Positions 33,901 through 48,900 are shown, numbered from the stretch's first letter. The stretch: 64,000 nucleotides of DNA from Eublepharis macularius (GCF_028583425.1 NC_072801.1:64495766-64559765); one strand, 5' to 3'. Notes: generated by a model not told the origin, from the letters alone. Program-made: numbers and translations.

Positions 33901-36900
33901 AGAGTGGGCATTTTAGGATGTGATGGCATTTCTCTCCCCTTCCCTGATGTGCTTGTGTAATATTTGTAAATTGTGGCATGATTATTTACTTCAAATGTTT
34001 TGTTTTGTGGGGCTTTTTTGGTCATAGAGGGGAGCAAAAAAGGTGCTCCGACGCAGCCTTGTAAGCAATGGAGATCTGGCTTAGGGCCAAGCTACACGTG
34101 ACGAATGACACTTGCATGGCAAGTGAACAGACTCACATGTATTCCTCCCTGTTCACCTGCCCTCCACTTGCCCTCCACTTGATCACTACATGAGGGCCAA
34201 GCTACACATGACGAATGACACTTGAATGGCAAGTGGATTGAGTGGAGGGCAAGTGAACAGGGAGAAATACACTTGCCGTTCAAGTGTCATTCGTCACTTG
34301 TAGCTTGGCCCTGAGTCTGTTCACTTGCTGTGCAAGTGTCATTTGTCACGTGTAGCTTGGCCCACAGATGTCCCTTCCTGCCTGACTTGCCTCAGATATA
34401 GCCTTTGAAACCTAATTTCATAGTCTTAAGGGCAAGAAACTTGAAAAAAAAACCCACTCAGATTCTCATGATGCTAAATTCTACTCTGTACACAGATTTC
34501 TGCTCTTATGAGGTAAAATCAAGAAGTTCACAAAGCGCTGGGTTTTGTAGACCGTTATCCTTCGATGAGTGTTAGTAGCATACTAAAACCTCACATCAAG
34601 GGATGACATGTAGGAATGAGTTGAAATGGGGCCTTTATCTGACACAACAGGTTGGCTCGTATTTTGGAGCAACGCTGTGCTCTGTGGACCTCGATAGAGA
34701 CTCCAACACAGACTTGGTTTTGATTGCAGCCCCCATGTACTATGATGGTGTTACAGGAGGAAAGGTTTATGCCTGTCATTTTAAGGTAAGAGAGAAGTGG
34801 TGTGTGTGAATAAGGAACTGTTATGGACAGGCCTTTAGTTTGAGTGACAGGTGTTGTGGCTGCCCCCCGCCCCCAGCTTGAAAGACCTGCTGCTTCATCC
34901 CCCATGTTGTGACAAGAAAGCATTCTTCTCCTGCTTGGTGGCAACAGTGGAGGCCCTCTCTATGCTGTTGTTTCCTTACTATGTTCCCAGGCTGGGTTCT
35001 GGCACTGTAAATGGATTTCTGGGTTGAGTCACGGCTGTATTTTTTATGATGCGTTTTACAGCACTCCTACTTATAAATGCTGCTGGATTCCAGGATGTTT
35101 TAGAAGATCAAAGTCTAAACACAGGATCCTGAAAATTAAACATTTTTGCCAGTTGCTAACTATAAGAGAAAAGAAGTAGGCAGTTATGTATGTGTGTGAG
35201 AGAGAATGAGGAATTGTTAACTGTTTTTTTTAAAAAAGATTAGATTGCTAATCTCAACTCCCCTCTGTCTGGAGATCAGGGGGCGGGGCCACCAGCCATG
35301 TGACCATTTTCTCCAAGGGCAACGTACTGAGTTCCACCACCTCTTTTCCCAGAAAAAAAGCCCTGGGTATAGCAGTTACTTGCTTGGCCCCAGGGACTCT
35401 GGGAACTGTAGTTCTTTCAAGGGGGCTAAGGTCTCTAAAAGAATTTTCAGTACTTTCAATGAGCCACCATTCCTAGGATTCTTTAAGGGACAGACACTAG
35501 CATGAAACCGATCAAAGTTGCAAGATAGATATGTCCTGTAAGACTAAGTACTGTATTACATAGAGGCTATGGTGCAAGATTGCTTGCATGGAAATGTTGC
35601 CCTTTGGCTCCTCCCAGTCACCTGTTTTCTTTGGCTCCACTCTACAGGAGGAAGGTCTTCAGTGCAGCACAACTTTGAGAGGACAGGAAGGACATGTCTT
35701 TGGTCGTTTTGGGGCCAGCATGGCAGCAATAGGTGACATCACTGGGGACAGATGGACAGATGTGGTGGTTGGGGCTCCTATGGAGGACAAGAACATGGGA
35801 GCCCTGTACGTATTTGCAGGGAAAAGGACCTCTCTTAGCCCCCAGTACAGCCAGGTGAGTAGAGCGCCTACCAGGGTCACCAGAAGCAGGTTGGAAAATT
35901 CCTGGAAATTTGGGAATGACACCTGGGAGGGCAGTGTTTTGGGAGAAGAAGTTGCTCAGCAGGGTATGATGACACAGAGTCCACCCTCTAGAGCAGCCCC
36001 CCCCCCCCAGAGATCAGTCTGGAGATCAGTTGTAATTCTGGGAGTTCCCCAGCCTGTACCTGGGGGTTGGCAACTTTAGCTTCTGCCTTCTCCAAAGGGG
36101 CTTCCATGACTTCGCCATCTCCTAGTGGCCTTTGGGTAAGGCAGCCTCGTCTGCTGTGTCCAGATTCTGAGGGCAGATTTTCAGGCAGAAAAATATCTCA
36201 AGAAGATTGTAGTTACCTGAATGTTTGTTGGAAATGCTTACATTTATATCTTCCATATTGTTTTTTTTTAAAAAAATACTCCATTCCCTAGATTTTGAAA
36301 GACAGAGAAGGGTAGTATAATGATGGAGGCCTTCAGATAATCTTGAGTGGGGCACTGGATGTCTAATTGATTTTTAATTTAGTTATGGCGTTGAGAATCT
36401 CCTTATTGCTAGCAGTTCCCTTCTAACATTTCCACCTTTCTCTACTTTGCTTCTGTCTTTTTGCAGCGTATTGAAGGATTGCGATTCTCTGGCGGGTTCT
36501 TCTACTTTGGCGAATCGGTCAGTGGAGGGACGGATCTGACAGGGGATGGACTGCCGGACCTGACTGTGGGCAGAGAAGGGCAGGTTTTGTTGCTGAGGTG
36601 AGGGAGGAGCCCTGTTTTCTTTCTCTTCTTTTGGAGCAAGAAGGGTATAAAGGAAATGTTTGTCTTTTGAACAGGTATACATGTTCAAGTGCAACGCTGA
36701 GTTTTCTTCATCTATATTTGCATTTACTTTCTTATTTAAATTGATTTTGCGGGCTTATGGTAGAGGCTAAGGACAATTTACATTTTAAAAAATAATATAC
36801 GTGCACAAGCTAGCAAAATAGCCTTGGAGTAGTTGTTGGAGTGAAAGCACCTGAGGGAATTCCATGATTTCAGAGAGCACAGAATCCGACAGGCTGGTGT

Positions 36901-39900
36901 CAAAGGTTCCCCCCACCCCAACTCAGATAGGCTTGAAAATATTGGTAAACAGGGCTAAATTATATGTGATGGAAGCAGGGCTTTTTTTCAGTGGGAACGT
37001 GGTAGAATGAAGTTCCGGCACCTCTTAAAAATGGTCACATGGCTGATGGCCCCGCCCCCTGATCTCCAGACAGAAGGGAGTTTAGATTGCCCTCAGCCAT
37101 GTGACCATTTTCACCAAGGGCAATTTAAACTTTAAAAAACTCCCCCCTTGTTCCAGCTGACCCAAAGTGACATCATTGTGCGGTCCTGAGTTCCACCACT
37201 GAGTTCCACCACCTCTTCTCCCAGAAAAAAAGCCCTGGTTGGAAGTGAACACAGCTCTGCCTCTATCACGTAGAAAGAGGGGTGAGGTGGGGGTGGACTG
37301 ATACAATGTAGTAAAAAGAATTTAGCATAAAGATACAACTAAAATAATTCTATACTAGATTATGTGATACTGTTACATTATAGCCTGTTAAAAATACCTG
37401 TACCGTTGTACGCTATCTTGAAATTCAATATTCCAAAAAATATCAAATAAATGAATCAGCATAATCAGGAATCACATTTTACCATCTAACATAATATATT
37501 AATGTTGTCATTAAGACAATTTTCCATATTTTTGGGGTGTTAGGTGTTGGGGGGGGGAAAGGTTAAAAATAAGCTTTACTTTCAGAGGTGCAATGGATCT
37601 TGGATCAATAGAGAGTCAGCACACGAGTTTAGCTTTTAAAAACATTTACTTCTAAAAGGAAAAGGGTCATAGGATTACTACAAAACAACAAAGCCTGGAG
37701 CTACATTTTCTCACTACTGTTTACAACAAAGAGCTGGGATAACAGAATGGAGAATCTTCTTCTTCCTCCTTCTTCTTGACCCTGAAAAGAAAGTCACCTG
37801 ACCTGTTGACCAATAACAGTTTACAAACACTCTCAAGTTTCCCAGGCTTGCAGATATTTGGCTTTGTGCCAGGTTCCCTTTCCAGGTCAATCTAAACAAT
37901 AGCATGGTAGGTAAACACATTAACCCCATAATGACTGAATCTCAGACCTTACAACACACATATATTCCAACATTAGGGAGCTGGTTTTTAATATAAAAAG
38001 AAGGAAAACAGTGAAGGGTGCTAATCTGCCTGCAATTCCTCTTCTCAAGTGCTTTTTGCTCTCCTCTGAAATTATTTTTGATATTGGTGCTCAGATCAGG
38101 AGAAAGTTTCCTGGGGGGGGGGAGGTGGGGAGGTCGCCCCTAGGCTGGGGGAAGGATCTGTTCCTCCCATGAACTTCTTTGATTCAAAATTCCAGCCCTC
38201 CCCACCCCTTTACACGCACACTCATCTTCCTGTGCGACTGGATCAATATGTACTAATCTCACACTGGGTAATCCGCCTTGAGTCTCAGTGAGAAAGGCGG
38301 ACTGTAAAAGACATAAATAAACAAACTGTTGCCGTGTTGTAGACTTTGGTGTTGGGAACTGAGCCCAGTTTCTAGCGCTAGGAAGAGGAGAGGGCGTCAT
38401 CGTCCTGCGTGTTTGTAGCCTTTGTAGGTAGCAACATCTGGACAGGCGTTGCCCACCCATTTCTCTGTAATTTTTCTCTCTCCAGCCATGAGGACTAGAA
38501 ATTTGCTTTAGAAAATCGAATCAATGCTCAGAATTTTTGCCTTATATACTCGGTGCTGTGTGTTTGCTCAGTGGGATCACATGCAAAAATGCCATCTCTG
38601 GTCTTAGGGAGTGGCTGGTGACAGTCCTGTCTTTTTCTCTTTTCGGGAAGGTCCCGTCCTGTTCTGCAAGTGGGAGTCTCCTTTGAGTTCCAGCCCCCCG
38701 TGATCCCCACTTCAGTCTTCCAGTGCCAGGAGCAGGAACATCAGCACAAGGTGGCCAGCGTAGTGACAATATGCTTTGCGGTGACTAAAGCAACTCGGGA
38801 TGCTCTAGGTGAGGCCACGCTCCTTGTTTGGAGTGGGTAGTATTAGCATAAACCTGCCTATGCTCAGGGGCTTCTACATGTCATAAGAAGCCATGCCCCT
38901 TGAGCATGCACAGATGACTTGAGAGATGAAAAGAGATGTGTGGTATAGCTCTCTCCCTGCCTGTCCTGCCTTAGAAGGCACATGTGAGAGTGTTTGAAAT
39001 CAACTCTTGTATCAAAAGCCTTTTCACCATGAAACTTAGTTTTCCAGGCATGCAGAGTTCCTGGCACAATAGCACCATGTGCATTGAGAAGGCATTATCA
39101 TCTTTCCTCTCTGTGCACTGAAGCAGGTAACGGGCATCCCTTGCAGGGAAAAGGTCCAGCGGGGAATGGAGGAAGTACATTTATTCCTCAGCTCCATGCT
39201 CACTCTCAGGAATTGCCAGTTCCAGACTATGTACAAGAATGGGTGCCCTCAAAGGATACTTACACCGCTTCTGATCAACAGCTGATTTCCTCTTTCCCTC
39301 TCTTCCTCATCTCATGTCCACATTTCAGACAACTTGTCTGATTTATGTTTGTTTTTTAAAGCATCCCGATCAAGTGTACCCACTTAAACATTTGTTCAGT
39401 TCTTTATTCTAAAAATTATGCCCACTGTAATCCTGGGCTCCTTTTTCTCCCATCTCCTCAGTTAACATCTTCAGCGACCTTCAATATGGCCTGGCTCTGG
39501 ACTCCGAGAGAAGCAAGATTCGTGCCTCCTTCAGCTCTAAATCCCCCGTTCTGAACGAGGGCTTTCAGATTGGCCTTGAAAATAAATGCCGGAATTACCA
39601 GATTGAATTGCCTGTGAGTTTAGCACTATAATATTATGGGGTGGGGGATGAGAACAGAATTCCTCTGCCCTGGGCTGTTTCTAGCTCTATTAAGCTCTAG
39701 TTAGATGACAAATTACATCCGTTGTGTGTGTGTGAAAGAAAGAGAGAGAAGGGGGGGGAGTGTGAGCCCCCAGTCCTGCACTGACCTCCCTGGCGTTCAG
39801 GCTATATACTCCGGTTTAGTTGAATATGCATAGGTCAGGAGGCAGGACCAGCAATTACAAGTTAACCACCAAAGGTTAAAGTTTAAAATACATTTAAAAA

Positions 39901-42900
39901 AAAACAGTTACAAGTTATAAAAGCAAACTATACAACTGAATCTTTAAAAGGGCACACTAATTCAGAATTCCATCAATCAAGCATTTTCATTTCCAGATTG
40001 CTAATGAACAGAATTTACGAATCGAATCGAATACCTTTATTGGCATAACAGGACATACATATGCACAGTGAGCAAGGAGACAACAACAACAACAACAACA
40101 AATCTCTTGCCCCATCACTTAAACCATTCTTCTTGAATTTAGCTACTGCATAGGAAACAGATTTCCGAGTGTCTTCTAAGAGATACTCCCACAGAGTTTT
40201 GGTCTTAACATTCATAAAATATTGCAAAGGCTTAAATCTAGTGAGATTGCATAAATCTTTTGCACATCAAGTACCAATCCATATGCAAAAGAACCTCCTC
40301 AGGATACAGTGAAGCCTCCCGCCATTAGCATTCCACACCCTGGGAAACTCTTACAGGATGACTCAGCTCAACCCCACCCCTCCTGAGGAGATACAAATGA
40401 CCTACATCTCTTCCACACTGTGACACTGAGAGATCTCTGTCTTTTGGTGCTACACCTCTGAAGATGCCAGCCACAGCTGCTGGCGAAACGTCAGGAACTA
40501 CAATGCCAAGACCACGGCAATACAGCCCGGAAAACCCACAACAACCATCGTTCTCCGGCCGTGAAAGCCTTCGACAATACATCTTTTGCCCATTGTTTCC
40601 ATTTCCCAGATCTGCATCGAGGACAGTCTGACCCCAATCACCGTACGGCTCAATTACAGCCTCCAGGGGAAGCCCATTGCTGCAGCCCGGGACCTGCGAC
40701 CTATACTCAGGGAAGGATCCCAGCAAGTCTACATCGCACAGGTCAGAGCATCTCTTCGCACTCTGAGAACGGCAAGACCTTGGTTCAATTGCTGAGCAGA
40801 TGGATTGCACTATTAAATGCTGACGCCCTTGTCTAGATGTTTATGATGGGGTACAAGCAGAGTGGAGAGCGACTGGTTTCCATGTGTAAGCCCGCAAATG
40901 CAAGAGAAATAGTGGAAGTGAGCGGATGGGAGCAGCTTTGTGGGTCTGACATGCTGTGCAGCTGTAAAAATTTGTGCCAAGAAAAGTGACGTTCTATGAC
41001 CAGCATAACCTTCATATTCATTTTTTTTCCAGCTGCCCTTTGAGAAGAACTGTGGCACTGATGGCAAATGTGAAGACCGTTTACAAACATCATTTAACTT
41101 CTCAGGGTCAGCACAAATTCTTTCTCTTGCCACAGCAAGATGCATTTACCACACTTTGGCATCAGGCATTCAAAATTTCTCCTTGTGGCTTTCAAAAAGT
41201 TGCTACAGTGGGGCACTTTCCACGCTTTGGGAGTTCACAGAGCCACCTTACCTCCCGCTTGCCGTAGACATTCATTCCCTGAATTTATATTTTGTTTTAC
41301 CATTCCCTGTAGATTTTTAAAGGACATGCTCCTCACAATCTGTTTCAACCATCCAAGTTTTTCAGACAATTCTTCTGGCACTTAAGGACAAATGTACATT
41401 TTACGTTAGAGATCCATGAAGAAAACAAGACAAAATGCTGGGAGTTCCATGTTTGAGTGTCTGCAAAGGGAACCTGGTTGGATAGCAACTACAGAATGGG
41501 AGGAGGAAGGGGGCAGACCCCTCCCCTGCTCCCATGACATTTTCCATACCTGCAGTGGCTCTGTGAAGCTGCTGGTTGCCTCGTTGGGGCAAAGAGACAT
41601 GAATATATGGGGTGCCTAAATATTTGCTCCAGAGGCAAAATATCAGTTCTTCAGTGCCAATTCAGGATGAGAAAATGGCATGGGGGATTTACCCTCCTGT
41701 CCACAAACAAACACAAACTCCCCTATCCACTGTTCTTAAAAACAAAACCTACTTAGGAGGTCCCCTAGTGTCTCATCTAGCTGGACCTCATGGCGAGAAC
41801 TCTTTACATTTTATTTAACAGTAGAAGGCAGCCAGTGAGGTGTTGGAAGAGGAGGGTTCAGCCCTTTCTTTCTCCAGTAAAATCTCTCCTTGGGACTGCT
41901 GCTTGCGGTAGCAGGCAACAAAGAGCCAAGCTACAGGTGATGCCTGACACAGGTTGGACACTTGTCAGCTTCCCTCAAGTTTTGATGGGAAATGTAGGCA
42001 TCCTGGTCTTGCAGCTGTAATGGAGAGCCAAGCTGTAAAACCAGGACGCCTACATTTCCCATCAAAACTTAAGGGAAGCTGACAAGTGTCCAACCTGTGT
42101 AAGGCGTCACTTGTAGCTTGGCTCAAAGGCAAGTACTTTATAGGTCCATTTCTTCTTTGCGGTGGATTCAGAGGAAAGGGCCAAATTCGATTGCATTTTT
42201 GAAAGCCTGCCCTTTGCCAATCCCAGTTATCTGCAGGTTCTAAACCTTGTTGAGCCTCTGGGCACTTTGGGATCTTGAGAACAGACTGTAGGCTGCCCTG
42301 TGGGCGGGCAGACAAGCACAGTGCCTGCAAATCACCAATGTTCACAGGTCCTAAACCAAGCATCCTCCTGTGATTGGATGCAGCTGTGTCCGAATGGGCA
42401 CTGCCCGCAGCTGCAAAGGTGATGCCTCCTCGGCTCTTCTAAAGCACCTTCTGCTGTAGATGAGGTGGAGGGAAGCCAGGGTTGAGTCTTTGCTTTGGGG
42501 AAGAAGTAAGCAGGTGCCAGGGAACACATTCGCATGCGCTGTGGTGCTCACAGGTGCTACTATGGTCTAATCAGACTAACTCCCTGCCCCTCCTTGTCCC
42601 TCCCCCCTTAGCTTGGACACTCTTGTTGTGGGCCAGTCTCTGGAGCTCAATGTGACAGCTTCTGTCCAGAACTATGGGGAGGACTCTTACAGCACCATTC
42701 TGCGCTTCTTCTACCCTGCAGGGGTGTCCTACCGCAAGGTCACATTGCTGCAGGTAGGTGGAGCAGAGGGCTTGCAGGGATGGGAAAGAGCCGGGAAGGC
42801 AGGAGGGTGTGTGTCTCATGAACGTTGGGTGCCTTGCCTTTCTCAGCCCAGCAGGAAGGTCATGAGTGTGAAGTGCAACTCGGCCCCTGCGTCTGAAGAA

Positions 42901-45900
42901 GATGCCGAAAGGAACGCCACCTGCAACATCAACCACCCGATTTTCTGGAGTGGGGCAGAGGTAGGGACTTCTTTATGCCTCCATGAATCATTGCTAGAAG
43001 AGGAGCAACGGCCGCTGGTTTGGGGCTAATCTACACATTCAGAATAAAGGGAATTCCTGGCAATGCTCTAGGAATGGAATGCACTCCTCGAGTTCAAAAA
43101 TCCTCTGCCTCTGGAAAACTGGTGTAGCAAAAGGAAAAGTTTTAGTTTAAACTTGACGTGGATGTGTTCTGCATGGAAGAATTATGTATCTAAATCTATA
43201 TATTTACATCCCCTTGAAATGTTACAGTCTGAGAGGGGCTATACCACATGCTTTCCCTGAACATAGAGCTTAGAGTGAAGAGCTTAGAGTCAGGACAGAT
43301 GAACTGGGGAACTTCCTTTGAAAGTGCGCCATTGCTCTGTTCAGCTATGGAGTGCTGCTAGGGGGAGGAGGTACTTCCTGTTTCCCTCCCGTGCCATTTT
43401 CACCAGCAGAAATGGCTGCCGGGGGGGGGGGGAGGAACTGGAAGTCTCTCCTCCCCCTTGCAGTGCTTCATAGCTGTATGGAACACTTTTCAAGGTATGT
43501 TTCCCAATTCACACATGTAACAGCGAGTCAGGTCAGGCACCTGAGTCAGGCACACTGCTTTGAATTCCTAAGGACCAAGCTACAAGTGACAAATTACACT
43601 TGAATGGCAAGTGAACAGACTCACAGGTATTCCTGCCTGTTCACTTGTGGTCCACTTGCACTCCACTCGATCGTGACAAATTATACTTGAATGGCAAGTG
43701 AACAGGGAGGCATACACGTGAGTCCGTTCACTTGTCATGCAAGTGTAATTCGTCACTTGTAGCTTGGCTCAGGTATAATGATCAAGTGGAGTGCAAGTGA
43801 ACAGGGAGGCATACACGTGAGTCCGTTCACTTGTCATGCAAGTGTAATTCGTCACTTGTAGCTTGGCCCAGGTATAGTGATCAAGTGGAGTGCAAGTGAA
43901 CTGGGAGGCATACACGTGAGTCTGTTCACTTGCCATTCAAGTGTAATTCGTCATTTGTAGCTTGGCCCTAAGTTCCAAAGCTTAATCCTCAGCATCTCCT
44001 AATAGAAGGGTTGGAAAAGACCTCTGAGACCCTGAAGAGCCCCTACTGGTCAGAGTACACAGTCCTGGGCTAGATGGACTATGGGTTTGACTCAGCACAA
44101 GGCAGCTTCATAAGTTCAACCATCCACATGCTGAAGGAAGTAGAAATTTAAGCTTTGCCATATAAGTAAAAATCCATCTCCGTGTATTAATACCCACCCC
44201 CATTGCTGCCCTGCTTGTGTGTTTCAGGCCACCTTTGTCGCCACATTCGCTGTTTCCCCGGATGCTGATCTGGGGGACACTCTGCGGATCATGGCCAGAG
44301 CCAACAGGTGATTATCTTTGATCTCTGGTCTTTGATCTCTGCACCTTTGCAACAGTGAAGAAGTTGACTGCCTGCTGGCTTCTCACAAAGGGTGCCTGTA
44401 AGATCATGCCTTGAGATCATGGCCTGAAAATCCTGCCTTCTGCCTTTCTGTCTTTTTAAATTTTGTAACATCCATCCTGATGAAGAGCTCTGGTGAGCGC
44501 GAAAGCTTGCTGTGTTTTCTGCCGATTTTGTCGGTCCTAATAAAAGTTATTGCACAGATGATGTTCTTGCAATATGGCCAAACAGAGTTCACTATTCTAG
44601 ATGGTGCATGGAGGAGGAAAACTCAATTGCTGTGTGGGGCACAGATCCAATCCTTGCTCTCAGGTCTAAGGGCTCAGCCATTGAATACGTAGGGGAAAAA
44701 TGATGTGGCTTTCAAAGAGGGTTCTGAAGAACCCTGGTGTATCCTTGCAAGCTTGTCTGGAGCTCCTCAGTGGAAAGATGAGAATAGCAGATGAATAGCA
44801 GATCACAAGGCTGATCAATGCCTTGTGGAAACTGCACCTGAATGTGTCCCAGAATCCTCTGCAAGGTTCAAGGGTGTTGTGAAGATGCTCAAAAGGGTCC
44901 CTGGCAGATGGTCAAGCTGTGCCTTGAACATGCTCTGTTTCACTAACTAGAAAGGAGCAGGACAGAACTGATGCAACATGTGACGGGGACTGTGACACTC
45001 AAAGCAATTGATGATGGAATAGTGCATGATATTCATATATATAGAGAGAGATTTATTGTATTTGTTCTCTCCCACTTCTCCAGTGAAAACAGCGACAGCG
45101 TCACTGCAGACATGGTTCATCAGGCAGAGCTGCCCATCAGATATGCTGTATACATCATTATCACTGCGTAAGTGGCTGTGGGTATTTTAAGGGAGAAAGC
45201 GCTGCTTGCAGAGGGCCTTCCTTCGCAGTTCCTATAGACACGACTTCTGAAATCTCATTTCTTCCCCCTCATTGGAGCCCCACCTTTTAATGATCCTTTC
45301 TTTCTTCCCAGCAATGAAGAGTCAACCAAGTATGTCAATTTTACAGCTGACCAGAGAGAAGCCAGCAGGACTGTGGAGCATCGATATGAGGTGAAGGGCC
45401 GGATGACTGGTGGGGAGATGAAGAGGTATGGGTGGGAGATACTGAGGGTGGACTGACTCTCCAGAACAAGGAAAGGAAATCGAGTGAATTGAAAGATAAA
45501 CTTGTGTTCGTTTTCTACATCGCTTTTCTTTGGTTTGAAATATTTCAACTCCTTCTATCCACATACGTATCTATGAGGCTAGGGTTTCTTTGCTGCTGCC
45601 TTCCCTGCCAACCCCCCCTCCCACCCACCCCACTTTGGTTCTTGAGTGTCCCAGGGCAGAGGGAATGATAGTTTAAATCTATAGGGCAGATATCTATTGA
45701 CTTACGAAGTTTCAGCGTCAGATTACTCGTCCATCTAGCAGTTCACATCTGTCCCACCACTTGCTATTTGCATTTTTTTGTTTTCTTAAAAAAATGGGAT
45801 ATGCTGTGATACGAACCTGAATCTTTCTGCTTGCAAAACAGGTACTCTGCCGCTGAGCCACGAACTCTTTCAGTACTTCGATTTGGAGAGTGGCAATGTC

Positions 45901-48900
45901 TAGTGTGTTAGCTTTGGGTCGGGGCTTGGGGGACGGGGCTTCTGGGTTCCCTTTCAAGGCCTGGAATGAGGCAGTAGATGGTATCATAGTATTGGTAGGG
46001 AGCCGGGCGTGGTGGCGCATGCCTGTAATCCCTGCTGTTGGGAGGCTGAGGCCAGTGGATCGCCTGAGCCCGGGAGTTTGGGGCTGCAGCGGCTGTTAGC
46101 AGAGCCGGATTCGCGCTCCCGCCTCGATGGGGACCCGCTCAGTTTGGGATATCGTCTGTCCACAAGGTTGCATCAGAATTACCCAGTGAGATAACAGTAT
46201 TGGTAGGGAAATCACGTGTTTTTGAATGCTCTCCTACTTAATGCAAGTCTCAAACTTGCATGGCAGGGAACAAGCGGGACTACTTGTCTCCATGATCCAG
46301 ACCTGTCCTGTTTATTTTGTACTCTTATGTGGAAGGGTTTTTTTTTTTTTACATCAGGAAGCATCACAAAATGTGATCTCCTTCTCTTAATTGCAGCTTG
46401 AAGTGGTACAGCCCTTTCCGTCACCTCATTCTATGGTGTGTGTAGGCCTGGCTTTAGTTTGGGGATGAGAGAGGACAAATTCCTAACAACTGCGTGTGTG
46501 CGGGAACAAGGGCCCAGACCAAGGCCATTTCCACACATGTTGAATAATGCGCTTTCAATGCACTTTCACAGTCCTTTAGAAGTGGATTTTTTGTTCCACA
46601 CATGGAAAATCTGTTTCAAACATTCACTAAAGAGTATTGAAAGTGGATTATCCAACGCGTGTGGAAGCAGCCAATGTCTTCATGGTCTCTGTCTGCTTTG
46701 CAAGAACCTCTTTCCCTTTCAGGTGAAGAACCTCCGTGTGCGAAGCATCCCTGTCTCGGTAACGTTTCGGATCCCTGTAGAACTGAATGGGATCCAGATC
46801 TGGAATGTGTCTCAGGTCATCCCCTCTAAGGTAAGTCTTCTGCTGTCCCATGATAACTGCAGTGAAGCACTGGTGCCCTTCCTTCCATCTTGCTGGGAAA
46901 ATGTGACCAACTGATGAAAAGCATCTCCTATACTACTCTCCGCTTCTTTGGCTGACATGGGTTTGGGACCTCTGAAAGGAAAACTGACATGCTCCCCTTC
47001 CTCACATCACCTGGGAATTGCTGAGATCCTTTTCTTTCACAGCCTCAACTTGCTACATGTGTTTTGGAAAGAGAAACTTCGGGTGACAAGGATGTCCAAG
47101 AGAAATTTAAAAAGCGCCCCCTTCTGGTGAGTGTATCCTCTGGCTCTTCCCGCAGCCTCACCTCAAGGTCAGCAACTCTGTCTAGATCTGTGTAGGTATG
47201 TGGGGATCACTGGGGTTCAAGGTGGTCCAGGACAGGTCTGTGCGTGCACAAAACAATCAAAATTATGCTCCTAGACAATTTTGCAATGTGTAGAAATATG
47301 TACATTGTAGGTTTGCCAACATCCTGCTGGGGCCTGGATATTCACCGGAATTACAGCTGCTCTCCAGAAAGGGTTCCCTGTTGCCCACCAGTGGTGGGCA
47401 ATCTCCCAGGGGTTTGCCCTGTTGCCCACTGAGTGCCCTGTTGCCCACTGATCGGTGGCAAACTGGGAAAAGGCACAGCAGGTGTGCTCCTGGCAAACAA
47501 TGTCACTCATCATGCTGGCAGCGAGCATGCTCTTGTGCTTCAGAGGGGCCAATTTTGACCCCAGATGGGCTGAATTGGCCCCACACAAAGCTTGGGAGCA
47601 TGCCCACTGCTGGCATGATGACATCACTTCCTGGAAGTGGCATCATTGTGCCTTTTCAGGAGCATGCTCGTGAGGAATCACCTTCTGGTAAGTGCCAGCA
47701 ACGCCCAATCGGGAGGGTTTAGGGACCTGGCAACCACATCTCCAGATGATAGAGATCAGCCCCCCTAGAGAAAATGGCTGCTTTGGAGGGTGGGGTCTAT
47801 AGCATTATACCCCCCTGGGATCCTTCCCCTGCCCAACCCTCTCCTGCCCCAAGCTTCCCCCCGCAAAAGTCTTCAAGAATTTCCTAACTGAGGGCCAAAC
47901 TACAAGTGACGAATGACACTTGAACGGCAAGTGTATTCCTCTCTGTTCACTTGCCCTCCACTTGCTCTCCACTCAATCCACTTGCTGTTCAAGTGTCATT
48001 CGTCACTTGTAGCTTGGCCCCGAGTTGGCAGCCCTACAGATGAAGCAGCTTTGCACATTATCACTTGGCTGAAAATTTCTTCTGCTGGTCATGGAGACAA
48101 AGGGTGATGAAATTCCTCCCCCCACGCCTAGATATGGCAATCTCAGTGCAGAACTGCAGAGGTTCCCAATCCCGTATCTTCTTCTTAAGGAAATTGCGGG
48201 GAGGACACTGATAGCCAGCAAGGGATAAGCACCCCTCCCACTGATTCTTTGCTACGAATGCCCTCCTCACTAGCACATTCATGTCCTTTGCAGACTTGGT
48301 ATGGGAAACAGAGATTGCTCAGGTAACAAGCCTGTGTGGTGTAGTGGTGACAGTGTTGGACTAGGGTCTGGGAGGACCAGGTTCGAATCTCCTCTCTGCC
48401 ACGGAAGCTTGCTAGGTGTCCTTTGGCCAGTCACTCATTCTCAGCCTAACGTACCTCACAGGGTTGCTGTGAGGATAATGAGGGAGAGGAGAACAACGTG
48501 AACCACTTTGGGTCCCCACTGGGGAGAAAGGAGAAGGTATAACTAAAGTAGATAAAAATAATATTTTGCCTTAATTCATCCTCTTGTCTGGTTTCTGACC
48601 TTTTTTCATGCGTTTCCTGTAAATTTAGGCCTCGCTTCAGAGCCCAAAGGTCTAGAAACTTGATCTTTGAGTAAAATAGCAGCTGATATTGTTAGGATGT
48701 GGAATTCTGCAGCCCAAGGACTTCAGGCAGCCCGAACATGGGGACATTCATTGTCAGTTATGAGCAGGGCTTTTTTTCTGGGAAAAGAGGTGGTGGAACT
48801 CAGTGGGTTGTCCTTGGAGAAAATGGTCACATGGCTGGTGGCCCCGCCCCCTGATCTCCAGACAGAGGGGAGTTTAGATTGCCCTCCGTGCTGGAGCAGT

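Noticed and set aside
43570-43970. CRISPR-like array of spaced repeats
   Set aside because: The repeated units are MITE arms about 100 bp long in a vertebrate intron, with no unique spacers or cas genes.
46002-46195. Human Alu contamination
   Set aside because: After the shared Alu-domain head the sequence diverges from Alu consensus, and the copy is embedded with target duplications in unique flanking sequence between integrin exons.
48331-48400. Functional tRNA gene
   Set aside because: The A and B boxes belong to a SINE head; the acceptor stem does not close and diverged copies occur at 51341 and 5040.
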